NCBI GenBank assembly: GCA_018817165.1
Contig: JAHITY010000128.1
Location: 69,161-123,298 of the forward strand
Length of the DNA stretch: 54,138 nt
Direction of reading: 5' to 3'
Origin: Candidatus Omnitrophota bacterium
Lineage (GTDB): Bacteria > Omnitrophota > Gorgyraeia > B26-G9
The notes beneath the pieces were generated by a model. The model was given only the letters and a program-made list of their open reading frames with translations, searched no databases and was not told the origin of the DNA. The translations under genes and the position numbers were made by a program. Below, piece by piece: positions 43,418-51,888 of this stretch. The stretch's first letter is position 1. Each line of letters begins with the position of its first letter.

Positions 43418-44605
43418 ATGGCGATTGAAATAATTGAACAAAAATGTGTTGGTTGCGGAATGTGCGTAAGGGCTTGTCCTTTCGCGGCAATTGATATGGT
43501 TAATAATATTGCGATTATTAATGATAACTGTACTGTCTGCGGCGCATGTGTGGACAGCTGTAAGTTTGACGCGATTTTTCTGCGCAAAACCGAGGAAGTA
43601 TCAGTTGCTTTGGAAGATTATGAAGATGTCTGGGTTTTTGCCGAGCAGAAAAAAGGGGTGATCCAATCCGTGGCTTTTGAATTACTCGGAGAAGGTAAAA
43701 AACTCGCCCAGAAAAGAAATCAGAAATTAGCCGCGGTTTTAATCGGTGATAAAGTAAAAGCGATTGCCAGTCAATTGATCGAACGCGGCGCCGATAAAGT
43801 TTATCTGATTGACGCTCCGGAGCTCAAACATTATCAGGCTGATACATATGCTAAAGTATTGACCGGCTTGATTGAGAAATATAAGCCGGAGATCGTATTG
43901 ACCGGGGCTACGGCAATTGGCCGGGCTTTGATCCCGCGAGTCGCGGTAGAATTAAAAACAGGCTTGACCGCGGATTGTACGGCTTTAGATATTGATGAAG
44001 AAAAGGGCATGTTATTACAGACTCGTCCTGCATTTGGCGGAAACATCATGGCGACAATTATTTGTCCCGCGCGTCGTCCGCAAATGGCCACAGTTCGCCA
44101 TAAAGTAATGCAGGAAGCGGTAATTGATAAAAAGCATAAAGGCGAGATCATTGAATTCAAGCCGGGTAAAGATTTATTAGCATCCAGAACTAAATTACTT
44201 GATCTGATCGAAGATCTGGAAGACACAGTGAATATTGCCGAAGCTGATATTATTGTTAGCGGCGGCAGAGGCATGGGCAAAGCGGAGAATTTTAAATTAT
44301 TAGAAGATTTTGCCAAAGCAATCGGCGGAGCAGTCGGCGCATCACGCGCGGCAGTGGACAGCGGATTTATACCGTATTCGCATCAAGTCGGTCAGACCGG
44401 TAAAACCGTATGTCCGAAGATCTATTTTGCTTGCGGAATATCCGGTCAGATTCAGCATCTAGTCGGTATGCAGTCAGCGGATGTGATCGTGGCAATCAAT
44501 AAAGATCCGGACGCGCCGATTTTCAAGATGGCGACTTATGGAGTTGTCGGGGATCTATTTGAAGTAATTCCCCTATTGATCAAGAAGTTTTCCAAAAAGA
44601 AGTAA
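43418..44605 (+). CDS. etfA: Electron transfer flavoprotein alpha subunit with N-terminal 2x[4Fe-4S] domain
   Basis: A 395-residue EtfA. Residues ~1-60 form a ferredoxin-like domain with CVGCGMCVRACP and CTVCGACVDSCKF, eight Cys in all. The EtfA core follows (VWVFAEQKKGVIQSVAFELLGE). The C-terminal FAD domain has GASRAAVDSG, GQTGKTVCPKIYFACGISGQIQH and INKDPDAPIF. EtfA proteins with this extra domain occur in the caffeyl-CoA reductase and bifurcating lactate dehydrogenase systems, where Fe-S clusters pass electrons to or from ferredoxin. The operon order (dehydrogenase, EtfB, EtfA) agrees. The second cluster lacks the usual Pro after its last Cys. Confidence 0.93.
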   Translation: MAIEIIEQKCVGCGMCVRACPFAAIDMVNNIAIINDNCTVCGACVDSCKFDAIFLRKTEEVSVALEDYEDVWVFAEQKKGVIQSVAFELLGEGKKLAQKRNQKLAAVLIGDKVKAIASQLIERGADKVYLIDAPELKHYQADTYAKVLTGLIEKYKPEIVLTGATAIGRALIPRVAVELKTGLTADCTALDIDEEKGMLLQTRPAFGGNIMATIICPARRPQMATVRHKVMQEAVIDKKHKGEIIEFKPGKDLLASRTKLLDLIEDLEDTVNIAEADIIVSGGRGMGKAENFKLLEDFAKAIGGAVGASRAAVDSGFIPYSHQVGQTGKTVCPKIYFACGISGQIQHLVGMQSADVIVAINKDPDAPIFKMATYGVVGDLFEVIPLLIKKFSKKK

Positions 44606-44740
44606 GCAGTTAGCTTAAAAAGCAGTTTTGTTCTTTACTGAAATATAATCGTTTTATTTTATATAGATTTGCAAAAAACTAAAAATTAACAGGCTTTAAC
44701 ACTGAAAGATTTAAAAATGAGTGTGAAGATTGATTAGTTG

Positions 44741-44780
44741 AAAAGGCAATTCCTTGAGAGAGGAGTTGCCTTTTTTTATT
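44741..44780 (+). terminator. Terminator after etfA
   Basis: AAAAGGCAATTCCT pairs with AGGAGTTGCCTTTT apart from one mismatch. It has a 6-base loop and a T-run. It closes the conserved metabolic block before the accessory island. Confidence 0.85.
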
Positions 44781-44825
44781 TGCTAAATTGATTTAGGAAC
44801 ATTGAAAAATACTAAAGAGGGCTCT

Positions 44826-45527
44826 ATGAATAATAAAAATATAAATCCAGAAAAAATTACAAAACCAATCCAATTGCTTGGGGCTTGGCTAGCAGGATTG
44901 TTTTCGATTGACAGCTGTTTCTTAGTTGCTGCTACAAATTTTCCCGAGGGCTCATGGGAATCAATGATTTTAGTTGTTGCAGCAATAGTAAATGTGCCAC
45001 TTTTTTTAATTGCTGTATTTATATTACAAACTAAATTTAGGCCTGAATTGCAGGAAGATTCATACTATTCTACCTATTTAAGTCGAAAATCCAATGAAGT
45101 AATAAAAGTTAAAAAGGATGAATCACATATTGTTGAATTGAGACAACTTATAGAGGGAGTAGAGAATCGCGTAGTTACTTCTTTGAAGGATATTAAAATA
45201 ACTGATTCGGGGTTTAGTAATCTTCTTTTTGGAATAAACAAGAATTTATCAGATAAAGAGCTAATAAAAACAAAATTAGCAGATTTAGGAATATTGAAAA
45301 GTACAGTTTTTGGGGCGCCCGAACCTCCGCAAAGTCGAATTGCTTCTATTTCAAAATATCTCCCCAAACAAGTAATTCCCGAAATTTTAAATTTACTGGT
45401 TAATCTAAATTTCGATGGATATAATTTTTACGACAATATAGAAGAAACTACAGAAGAAGATATTTTGTTGGGATCATATGGTAATTCGGATTATGAAATA
45501 TTAAAAAAAGCTCATAAGCAGATTTAA
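44826..45527 (+). CDS. Two-span membrane protein, unknown function
   Basis: A 233-residue protein. Two transmembrane segments lie at residues ~16-36 (PIQLLGAWLAGLFSIDSCFLV) and ~46-70 (MILVVAAIVNVPLFLIAVFIL). A soluble C-terminal part of ~160 residues follows, with a coiled or helical centre (IVELRQLIEGVENRV) and an acidic end. I do not recognise a named family with confidence. AAAGAGGG is five bases before this ATG; an upstream TTG at 44802 is less likely. It is the first gene after the terminator of the core region and the first of the accessory island, so a role in defence is possible but unproven. Confidence 0.6.
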   Translation: MNNKNINPEKITKPIQLLGAWLAGLFSIDSCFLVAATNFPEGSWESMILVVAAIVNVPLFLIAVFILQTKFRPELQEDSYYSTYLSRKSNEVIKVKKDESHIVELRQLIEGVENRVVTSLKDIKITDSGFSNLLFGINKNLSDKELIKTKLADLGILKSTVFGAPEPPQSRIASISKYLPKQVIPEILNLLVNLNFDGYNFYDNIEETTEEDILLGSYGNSDYEILKKAHKQI

Positions 45528-45587
45528 AGAGATTTAAAGGGGCAAACTTAAAGATTGGGTTAAATTAAAAAAGGACGGTTTTGCTTT

Positions 45588-45700
45588 TTGTAAGGGGCGA
45601 TGCCTGCCCCCGGTGGAGCGTCCCCCAGGTCTTCATTTCTTTTCATCAGCTAAAAGAAACGAAGCAAAGAAAGAGCCGCCCCAGACGAAACAGTGAGATT
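45588..45700. repeat. Hairpin-bearing non-coding repeat-like element
   Basis: Between the membrane-protein gene and the frameshifted gene (45528-45940, 413 bases) no intact gene is seen. It starts with GGGGCGATGCCTGCCCC-type sequence. It then has a strong hairpin, CTTCATTTCTTTT (45631-45643) with AAAAGAAACGAAG (45652-45664). GC content is higher than around it. It resembles dispersed intergenic repeats in other genomes. Confidence 0.45.
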
Positions 45701-45755
45701 TTCTAATGGTTTAGTAACTACGACTTCGCCGCCAAATCGCTCATCCTGGCTCAGA

Positions 45756-45831
45756 GGCGTTCCGACATCGTGTCTTCATCTCCGTTCCTAAACCAAAGAA
45801 AATAAGATCACTTGGTTTCGAAGGGGGGAAT
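45756..45831 (+). repeat. Direct repeat copy 1 (76 bp) at the left of the KAP segment
   Basis: GGCGTTCC, ten variable bases, then a 58-base block that is identical to the copy at 48471-48546. Inside it AAACCAA and TTGGTTT form a 7-bp stem around a 15-base loop. The two copies bracket the frameshifted gene and the KAP NTPase gene. Confidence 0.85.
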
Positions 45832-45840
45832 TAAATCAGT

Positions 45841-45876
45841 GATTAGCGTTTAGGGCTTAGGGTTTAGTTTTAGAGC
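45841..45876. repeat. Heptamer repeat tract inside the accessory island
   Basis: Steps GATTAGC, GTTTAGG, GCTTAGG and GTTTAGT show the same 7-base phase as the tracts in the core region, with a GTTTAGG-type unit. Confidence 0.5.
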
Positions 45877-45940
45877 TTCTATTCGCTGTATTGTAAAAGC
45901 ATATTATGTATATTAATGGTTATGCGTAAGAAAGGATATA

Positions 45941-46722
45941 ATGAAAAATACTATTCAAGCTCTTATTTCTGAAGGCGAAGCAGTTTTAAAGTCAAAGTAT
46001 ACAAAAAGTAACAATATAACGCTGTTCTCTGGCTCTAGTAGAAATAAACAGAAACGAACCATCCCTATGCCTGAAAAAACCTTTTTGAATGATAATTTAT
46101 ATGCAAAATGGATTACGAAAGTTCAGATTGTTCTTAAAAAATACAATCTTATTGAGTGCATTGTTGTAGCTTTGCCAAATGATATCAATGTTATCATGGC
46201 AGAGAGACAGCTAGATAAATTGAAAGCAATATTGGAAATTGAAGAATCATCTGTTGATGAGAAAGTACAATCTACAATGAAATACAAAGAGGGTGAATAT
46301 TGGCCACTTATTGAAGAAGAATACTCTATCTCAAAGAAGGAATTTGGGAGAAGAATTAATTTCGTAAAAGGTGATTTTAAACGTAAGATCATATTTAGAG
46401 ATGTTGAACAAGCATACATTCTTGCAGTTGATGGGTTCAATAAACCTGCTTTAATTTTGGCTGGGGCTGTTATCGAAGAACTATTGCGATTATATCTTGA
46501 ACACAATAACATAAAATCAACATCAAATAAATTTACTAATTATATTGAAGCATGTCAAAATAATAATTTGCTAAAAAAAGCTATTCATCATCAAACGAAT
46601 GTAGCGCGGCTTTTAGGAATATAGTTCACCTTGAAAATGAAAAGGAAAAAAAGCATAGTATTTCGTTACCAACAGCAAAAGGTGCGGTAGCTTCAATTTT
46701 TACTATTGCTAATGATTTTTGA
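45941..46722 (+). pseudogene. Frameshifted HEPN-like defence gene
   Basis: The intact part encodes 227 residues ending ...HHQTNVARLLGI. The reading frame then stops at 46623, but the next frame continues without a break as NIVHLENEKEKKHSISLPTA, then KGAVASIFTIANDF, to a TGA at 46720. Restoring one base in the CTTTT run before AGG would join the two into one protein of about 260 residues ending ARLFRNIVHLENE. The restored R-rich...H motif (R, N and H near the end) and the helical ALILAGAVIEELLRLYLEHNNI suggest a HEPN-like C-terminus, which is inference. It is either a recent mutation or a homopolymer error. No catalytic claim can be made for the broken form. Confidence 0.65.
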
Positions 46723-46736
46723 TGGGAATGTATAAT
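46706..46736 (+). promoter_or_regulatory. Possible promoter of the KAP NTPase gene
   Basis: TTGCTA (46706-46711), a 19-base spacer and a perfect TATAAT (46731-46736) lie at the end of the frameshifted gene, ~45 bases before the KAP ATG. The spacer is long, so confidence is low. Confidence 0.35.
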
Positions 46737-46780
46737 ATTATTTCATAATTCCAATTAGCATGTTAAAAGGATAGGATTAG

Positions 46781-48460
46781 ATGGGACATATAGATGATGC
46801 ACTAAATCGATTTATTGACAATAAAGAACTAAAGATCATGATTTTGAAAGGACCTTGGGGGGTTGGAAAGACTTATTATTGGAAAAATTTTATTAAAAAA
46901 AGACTTAAAGAAATTAAAAAAAATGCATATTCATATGTAAGTCTTTTTGGGGTTAAAGACTTGGATCAAGTTAAAAGTCAGATATTTAGCAATCTGTGTT
47001 TAGTAGACAATAAAGAAATGAAAAAAAGGGTTTTGGATGCAATAAAGCCTATAAATAAGATTATAAAAAATTCCTCGATTCCATATATATCAAACTGTTC
47101 AGGTTTATCTAATTCTTTTGAAGAAAAATTCATAAGCGAAATTTTTATTTGCTTTGATGATATTGAAAGAAAGGATGATTCCCTTATTTTAAAATCGTTT
47201 CTAGGTCTGGCTAATTATTTAGGGGAGGAAAAGGATTGTAAAGTAGTATTAATTTTTAATGAAGGAAAATTTGAGGAGGAAGATACAAAAGCGCTGAAAA
47301 AATACAGAGAAAAGATAGTTCATCTCGAGCTTGTTTTTGACCCATCTGTTGAGGTGAACTTCAAGTTAATTTTTAATCACGAAAAAGAAGGCTTATTGAA
47401 AACCTTTAAATCTTTAAACTGCAACAATATAAGAGTTATGAATAGGGTTAAGTGGAATTTAGATTTTTTTGGGAAATATTATACTTCTAAAATTTTCTTA
47501 AAGGAAGCTTTCGAGAAGAAAATTACAATTTTGACATGTTTGTATTATGCTCATTCGGAAAAAATAGATGTAGATGATAATTTATCTAACTTTTATTATA
47601 CTAATTATATAAAAAGAGACGATGAAGGCGCAAAAAAGAAAATTAATTTACTAAGCCAAGCTGGTTATATCCCTGAAGATTTTGACACATTGATACTTAA
47701 ATTATTAAAAGATGGTTATTGTTCTGATGAATTAATTGTAACAACTTTGGAGGCTGTAGAAAATAAATATTTGCATGCTAATATAGTTGAAGAAAATAGA
47801 AATATGTGGAATCTTTATCATGGCAACTTTAAACTGACCCAGGGTGAATATATTGAGAAACATTCTAATTTTATTAAAAGACATCTGAAAGAATTATCTT
47901 TATATGATATAGCTATGGCTCTCGAATTTTTTAAATCTATTGACTCAAATATTGATATTTCAGAAACGCTTGATGTCGCGATAGATGCTGTTATTGATGG
48001 TAAAACAAGCCCAAAGGAGATGGGTCTAGACCGAGTGAATTTTTCTGCTGAAACTAAAGAAAAGATATTAAAGAAATACTATGAGAAACACGATGAATCA
48101 TATACTTTGGATGAAGTATTTAAAAAATTTGCAGAGAATTTATTGACTAGTTCAGATGTGGGGAGATTATTGAAAAATTATAACAAGGATGATTTTTTTG
48201 AATTTTTTAAATTAAGCGAAAATAGTGAACTGTTAGATACCATTAAAAACTTTTTACTAATCTTTGATACCACGGCTGGTAATGAAAATAAAGAAATAGT
48301 TGTAAGAATGAAGAAGTCTTTGAAAAAGATTTCAGAACGGTCTAAATTAGATAGACTTAGGGTGCATGAAATTATGGGCCTCGAGGAAAAAGAAATGGAA
48401 CAGTGTGAAACAACAGGGTCAGACACTGAGCAGGAGAATAAAGGGGAAGGTTCTACTTAA
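46781..48460 (+). CDS. KAP-family P-loop NTPase
   Basis: A 559-residue protein of the KAP/P-loop NTPase-fold type. Walker A is LKGPWGVGKTYYWKNF (K30, T31) and Walker B is FICFDDIERKDD (D126-D127). No transmembrane segments are evident, unlike some KAP proteins with membrane insertions. The C-terminal ~300 residues are helical, rich in Lys/Glu/Asp, and end with an acidic low-complexity tail. KAP NTPases are frequent in phage-defence neighbourhoods and may sense infection or control an effector. AGGATAGGA precedes the ATG. The upstream gene is a broken HEPN-like gene, and 76-bp direct repeats bracket both. Confidence 0.78.
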   Translation: MGHIDDALNRFIDNKELKIMILKGPWGVGKTYYWKNFIKKRLKEIKKNAYSYVSLFGVKDLDQVKSQIFSNLCLVDNKEMKKRVLDAIKPINKIIKNSSIPYISNCSGLSNSFEEKFISEIFICFDDIERKDDSLILKSFLGLANYLGEEKDCKVVLIFNEGKFEEEDTKALKKYREKIVHLELVFDPSVEVNFKLIFNHEKEGLLKTFKSLNCNNIRVMNRVKWNLDFFGKYYTSKIFLKEAFEKKITILTCLYYAHSEKIDVDDNLSNFYYTNYIKRDDEGAKKKINLLSQAGYIPEDFDTLILKLLKDGYCSDELIVTTLEAVENKYLHANIVEENRNMWNLYHGNFKLTQGEYIEKHSNFIKRHLKELSLYDIAMALEFFKSIDSNIDISETLDVAIDAVIDGKTSPKEMGLDRVNFSAETKEKILKKYYEKHDESYTLDEVFKKFAENLLTSSDVGRLLKNYNKDDFFEFFKLSENSELLDTIKNFLLIFDTTAGNENKEIVVRMKKSLKKISERSKLDRLRVHEIMGLEEKEMEQCETTGSDTEQENKGEGST

Positions 48461-48470
48461 TTGAGAGAGT

Positions 48471-48546
48471 GGCGTTCCAGCGTCCTGACTTCATCTCCGT
48501 TCCTAAACCAAAGAAAATAAGATCACTTGGTTTCGAAGGGGGGAAT
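48471..48546 (+). repeat. Direct repeat copy 2 (76 bp) at the right of the KAP segment
   Basis: Second copy of the 45756-45831 repeat. It has GGCGTTCC, ten different bases, then the same 58-base core from CTTCATCTCC to GGGGAAT. It begins ten bases after the KAP stop, so the pair outlines a ~2.7-kb unit. Confidence 0.85.
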
Positions 48547-48658
48547 AGCTATAAATAAGATAATTTTTTTGACAATTGTATTTACATAACTGTTACCTGC
48601 TTTGAAATAGATTTAGGCCCCAGCAGGGGTACTAATGTTTGGTGGAAAGGAATAAAGA

Positions 48659-49498
48659 ATGTTTAATAATTTCACACGACGACATCTACTTGATGTGCCA
48701 GAATACGATTTGAAATATGAGTATATCCCCCCCTCTTTTAGGTTTGATCTCTACAAGATTATCATATCTGATTGTGAGAGCACAGTACAAGAATATTGTC
48801 TATTCAGAGACTCTGCTGTTAGTATCAATAAAGATATTGTTAGGTTTAGAACAGTTGAGGAAATGGAAGAATATTATAACCCCGATTTATTTGTCGAAAT
48901 GTTATTAGATGTTGATTGGCATCAAATTCTATCTTTAATAGAGTTTTATATCCACAAAGGATTATTAGAACCTGCTAAGGCGAATAAGCTTTTTTTGTAT
49001 CATAAAGTTGGGTATCGATATAAATTTGAGAAAGGACATTCAAGAGAATTGGGAGAGATAGTTGTTCATTATGAATCACTTATAGAAGAAGCGGACAGAA
49101 TAGTCGAAGCTGATATAAAATATGAAGGCGTCATAGCATCTATAAAAGAAGCTAAAAAAGCTTTGATAGATCCAGAGAAAATAAATCTTGCTCATTCTAT
49201 TAAATATTCAATTGATGCGCTTGAAGGTTTTTTGAAAGGTTGGCTAAATGAAAGAAAATTGAAGGTATCAAAACTTGGGGATGCAATAAAACAATTACAA
49301 AAAGGTAAACTATGTCCTGAACATATTGTAAAAGCATTAGAACAATTTTACATATTTCGAAATAGAACCGATAACGTTGGCCATGGCTCTCCAGAAGTTG
49401 CTCCAATATCAAAAGAAGATGCTCTTTTGTGTTTAGAAATGTCAACGTCGTTCATCAACTATTTTTACAAAAAAAAGGTGACGAACACATTTAGTTGA
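48659..49498 (+). CDS. Abortive-infection-like protein with HEPN-type C-terminus
   Basis: A 279-residue soluble protein. The C-terminal third contains ALEQFYIFRNRTDNVGHGSPE, where R236 and H242 (RxxxxxH) fit an HEPN or Abi_C-type RNase motif. The N-terminal ~160 residues are of unknown fold (FVEMLLDVDWHQILSLIEFYI helical). HEPN proteins of this kind often cut RNA and cause growth arrest upon phage attack. AAAGGAAT lies upstream of the ATG. It is between the KAP NTPase and the Gabija-like pair, so a defence role is likely, but the family name is not certain. Confidence 0.62.
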   Translation: MFNNFTRRHLLDVPEYDLKYEYIPPSFRFDLYKIIISDCESTVQEYCLFRDSAVSINKDIVRFRTVEEMEEYYNPDLFVEMLLDVDWHQILSLIEFYIHKGLLEPAKANKLFLYHKVGYRYKFEKGHSRELGEIVVHYESLIEEADRIVEADIKYEGVIASIKEAKKALIDPEKINLAHSIKYSIDALEGFLKGWLNERKLKVSKLGDAIKQLQKGKLCPEHIVKALEQFYIFRNRTDNVGHGSPEVAPISKEDALLCLEMSTSFINYFYKKKVTNTFS

Positions 49499-49526
49499 GA
49501 GATAAAGAAAATAAAATGGTCAAACC

Positions 49527-49719
49527 TTGATTTTAGACAAAAAAGATAAGGAAAAATTAAAAGAGGACGAAATTTTCTGTAAAGGTGAGGAACATTATTA
49601 TCTCACAAGATTTTGCCCATTTTGCTGATTTTATAGACGATTTTGTTATTTTACGCTATGATTCAGATAAGAATATTTTTACTAATAAAAGTGTTATTTA
49701 TGATTGGATTTTTAGTTAA
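49527..49719 (+). pseudogene. Remnant of a coding sequence upstream of gajA
   Basis: The 278-base gap between the Abi-like gene and gajA shows protein-like reading in two frames. LDKKDKEKLKEDEIFCKG runs in one frame, then QDFAHFADFIDDFVILRYDS and a short tail in another, up to a stop at 49717. This suggests a decayed small gene or the end of a lost gene. It is weak evidence; nothing else is seen in the gap. Confidence 0.3.
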
Positions 49720-49776
49720 TAAATAGGTAGAATAACAATCCAATAGTTGGGGATGTTTTATATTTGAAAGGATTTT

Positions 49777-51888
49777 ATGCATATATCTTCACTTAGATTA
49801 AGAAATTTTAGGAACTTTAGAAACGCAAAGTTACATTTTAAAAAAGGGATTAACACAATAGTTGGAGAAAACGGTTCAGGCAAGACAAATTTATTTTATG
49901 CTTTGAGAATATTGATTGATGATACTCTTCCTAGATACGTCAATTTCTATTCAACTGATTTGAACAGAGCTTTAGGTAACTGGGCTGGTCATTGGATAAT
50001 TATTTCTATTGTTTTTGACGAGTTAGATGCAAGTGAAGAAGCACAATCATTAGCTGTACAAGCAAGTGGACACATGGATACCGAAAAACAAGGAAGTTAT
50101 GCGGTTTATTTTCGACCTAAATATCAATTCAGAAAAGAGCTTTATGACTATTCTCAAACAGTAGGTAAAAATGCAACCGATTTACAACTCATATTAGATA
50201 AACTTACAATTGAAGATTATGAAACGGTTTATTTAAGTAGAGGTTCAGGCGATTTTAGTGATGATGCAACTTATAATAAGTATGTAGGAAATTTTAAGAC
50301 AGTTGAATTTCCCAACCCTGATGATAAAGAAGAATTAATATTCGGGACATGGCTACCGAAAGAAATTAATATTCATAATGAGGTGTCTTGCACATTTATT
50401 AAAGCATTGAGAGATGTTGAAAGTGATTTAAGATCATATACGAAAAATCCACTGCTAAAACTTTTGAGAGGAAAGGAAAAAACAGTTGAAGTTGCGAAGC
50501 AAAACGAGATCATTGAAAGCCTTGATAAACTAAACGAGCAAATAGGTTCGCTTGCTGAAGTTAAAGAAATAAAACAAGGTATTGATAAGAGTATCAAAGA
50601 AGCAGTTGGAACAACTTATGCGGCTAATATTGACATAAAATCAGAGTTGCCAAACGAAATGGAGAAGCTATTCCAATCACTAAAACTTTGGGTGGGTGAC
50701 CCCGATGACGAAGGTTACAAGGGAAGAATTTGGGAATTAAGTTTAGGTGGTGCTAACCTTATTTATCTTTCCTTAAAGCTACTTGAATATAAAAAAGTTA
50801 AAACAGACAGAATTGCAAATTTTCTTTTAATTGAAGAACCTGAGGCGCATATCCATACTCACATTCAGAAAACCTTATTCAACAATTTAAAAGAAAATAA
50901 GACTCAAGTAATAATTTCAACTCACTCTACGCATATTTCATCTGTAAGTAAAATTAGTAGCGTAAATATTTTAAGTCGTGGCAACAGAGAAGCATTAGTT
51001 TTTAATCCCGCAAACAATTTGCAGTCAGATGAAATCGTTAGAGTTGAAAGATACTTAGATGCAGTTAGAAGTAATTTGCTTTTCGCAAAGGGAATTATTT
51101 TAGTTGAAGGTGATGCAGAGTTAATTTTAATCCCTGAAATGTTTAAAAAAGTATTCGGTCTTTCGCTTGATGAAATAGGAATAAGCTTGATAAATATAGG
51201 AAGCACCGGTTTTGAAAATGTTGCAAAAATTTTTCACTCAGACAGAATACAAAAGAATTGTGCAATTCTCACTGATTGGGATAAAACAATTGTGACGCTT
51301 CCTGCTGATTCAGCTAAGGACGATGATTATCAAAAACATTGCCGGGCATCAGAAAAAAGCGGAGAAGATCGAAAAGTTATTTTGAATAATTTCTGCAGCG
51401 GGAATAATTTTCTAAAACCATTCTATTCTAAGCACACATTTGAAGTTGATTTACTCATGAACGGTAATAGCTATGAGTTTGTTCAATGCCTGAGTAAAAT
51501 TTATTCAAGAGAAGCAGACAAGGAAAAAGTAAAAATCAAGCTTGAGGATAGCGCTGTTGAAGTTGCTGGTGTGGAAGTTTTAAGAATTGCTGATAAACAG
51601 GGGAAGGGATGGTTGGCGCTTTTAGTTGCTGAACAAATTTCTTATAATACATATATTCCAACTTACATTCTTAACGCCGTTGCATTTGCTTCCGCACACA
51701 TTAATCAATCTTCAAAAGTGAAAGCAATTTATTATCGCTTAAATTTAATCAGAAACAATAATGATGATGAGTTGCGACCCGAAGCGAATAAATTTAAAAC
51801 AAGAGAAAAAAGTGAAGAAGAAATCGTAAAGACTTTTTGCGAAACATTCAAAAATGACCAATTGACTAAGTTTTTGGCAATGACATGA
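49777..51888 (+). CDS. gajA: GajA-like OLD-family ATPase/TOPRIM nuclease
   Basis: A 703-residue protein. The N-terminal SMC/ABC-type ATPase begins SSLRLRNFRNFRNAKLHF with Walker A VGENGSGKTNLF (G30-T37). A long insertion (~residues 60-320) includes coiled-coil regions. The signature is LSLGGANLIYLSLKLL and Walker B FLLIEEPEAHIHTH (~350-362). The TOPRIM domain starts at GIILVEGDAELILIP (E444) with the DxD at D500/D502 (LTDWDKT). This is the OLD-family layout of Gabija GajA, a nucleotide-gated DNA endonuclease. The stop overlaps the start of the UvrD-like gene by four bases, matching a gajAB operon. It is longer than the prototype of about 580 residues. Confidence 0.85.
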   Translation: MHISSLRLRNFRNFRNAKLHFKKGINTIVGENGSGKTNLFYALRILIDDTLPRYVNFYSTDLNRALGNWAGHWIIISIVFDELDASEEAQSLAVQASGHMDTEKQGSYAVYFRPKYQFRKELYDYSQTVGKNATDLQLILDKLTIEDYETVYLSRGSGDFSDDATYNKYVGNFKTVEFPNPDDKEELIFGTWLPKEINIHNEVSCTFIKALRDVESDLRSYTKNPLLKLLRGKEKTVEVAKQNEIIESLDKLNEQIGSLAEVKEIKQGIDKSIKEAVGTTYAANIDIKSELPNEMEKLFQSLKLWVGDPDDEGYKGRIWELSLGGANLIYLSLKLLEYKKVKTDRIANFLLIEEPEAHIHTHIQKTLFNNLKENKTQVIISTHSTHISSVSKISSVNILSRGNREALVFNPANNLQSDEIVRVERYLDAVRSNLLFAKGIILVEGDAELILIPEMFKKVFGLSLDEIGISLINIGSTGFENVAKIFHSDRIQKNCAILTDWDKTIVTLPADSAKDDDYQKHCRASEKSGEDRKVILNNFCSGNNFLKPFYSKHTFEVDLLMNGNSYEFVQCLSKIYSREADKEKVKIKLEDSAVEVAGVEVLRIADKQGKGWLALLVAEQISYNTYIPTYILNAVAFASAHINQSSKVKAIYYRLNLIRNNNDDELRPEANKFKTREKSEEEIVKTFCETFKNDQLTKFLAMT

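Noticed and set aside
43834-44316. Long minus-strand ORF inside etfA
   Set aside because: It is a shadow of the well-supported etfA frame, has no family resemblance and has no ribosome site.
45841-45876. Telomere-like TTTAGGG repeat
   Set aside because: Only two to three imperfect units, explained by the general 7-bp repeat family; the window is internal bacterial chromosome.
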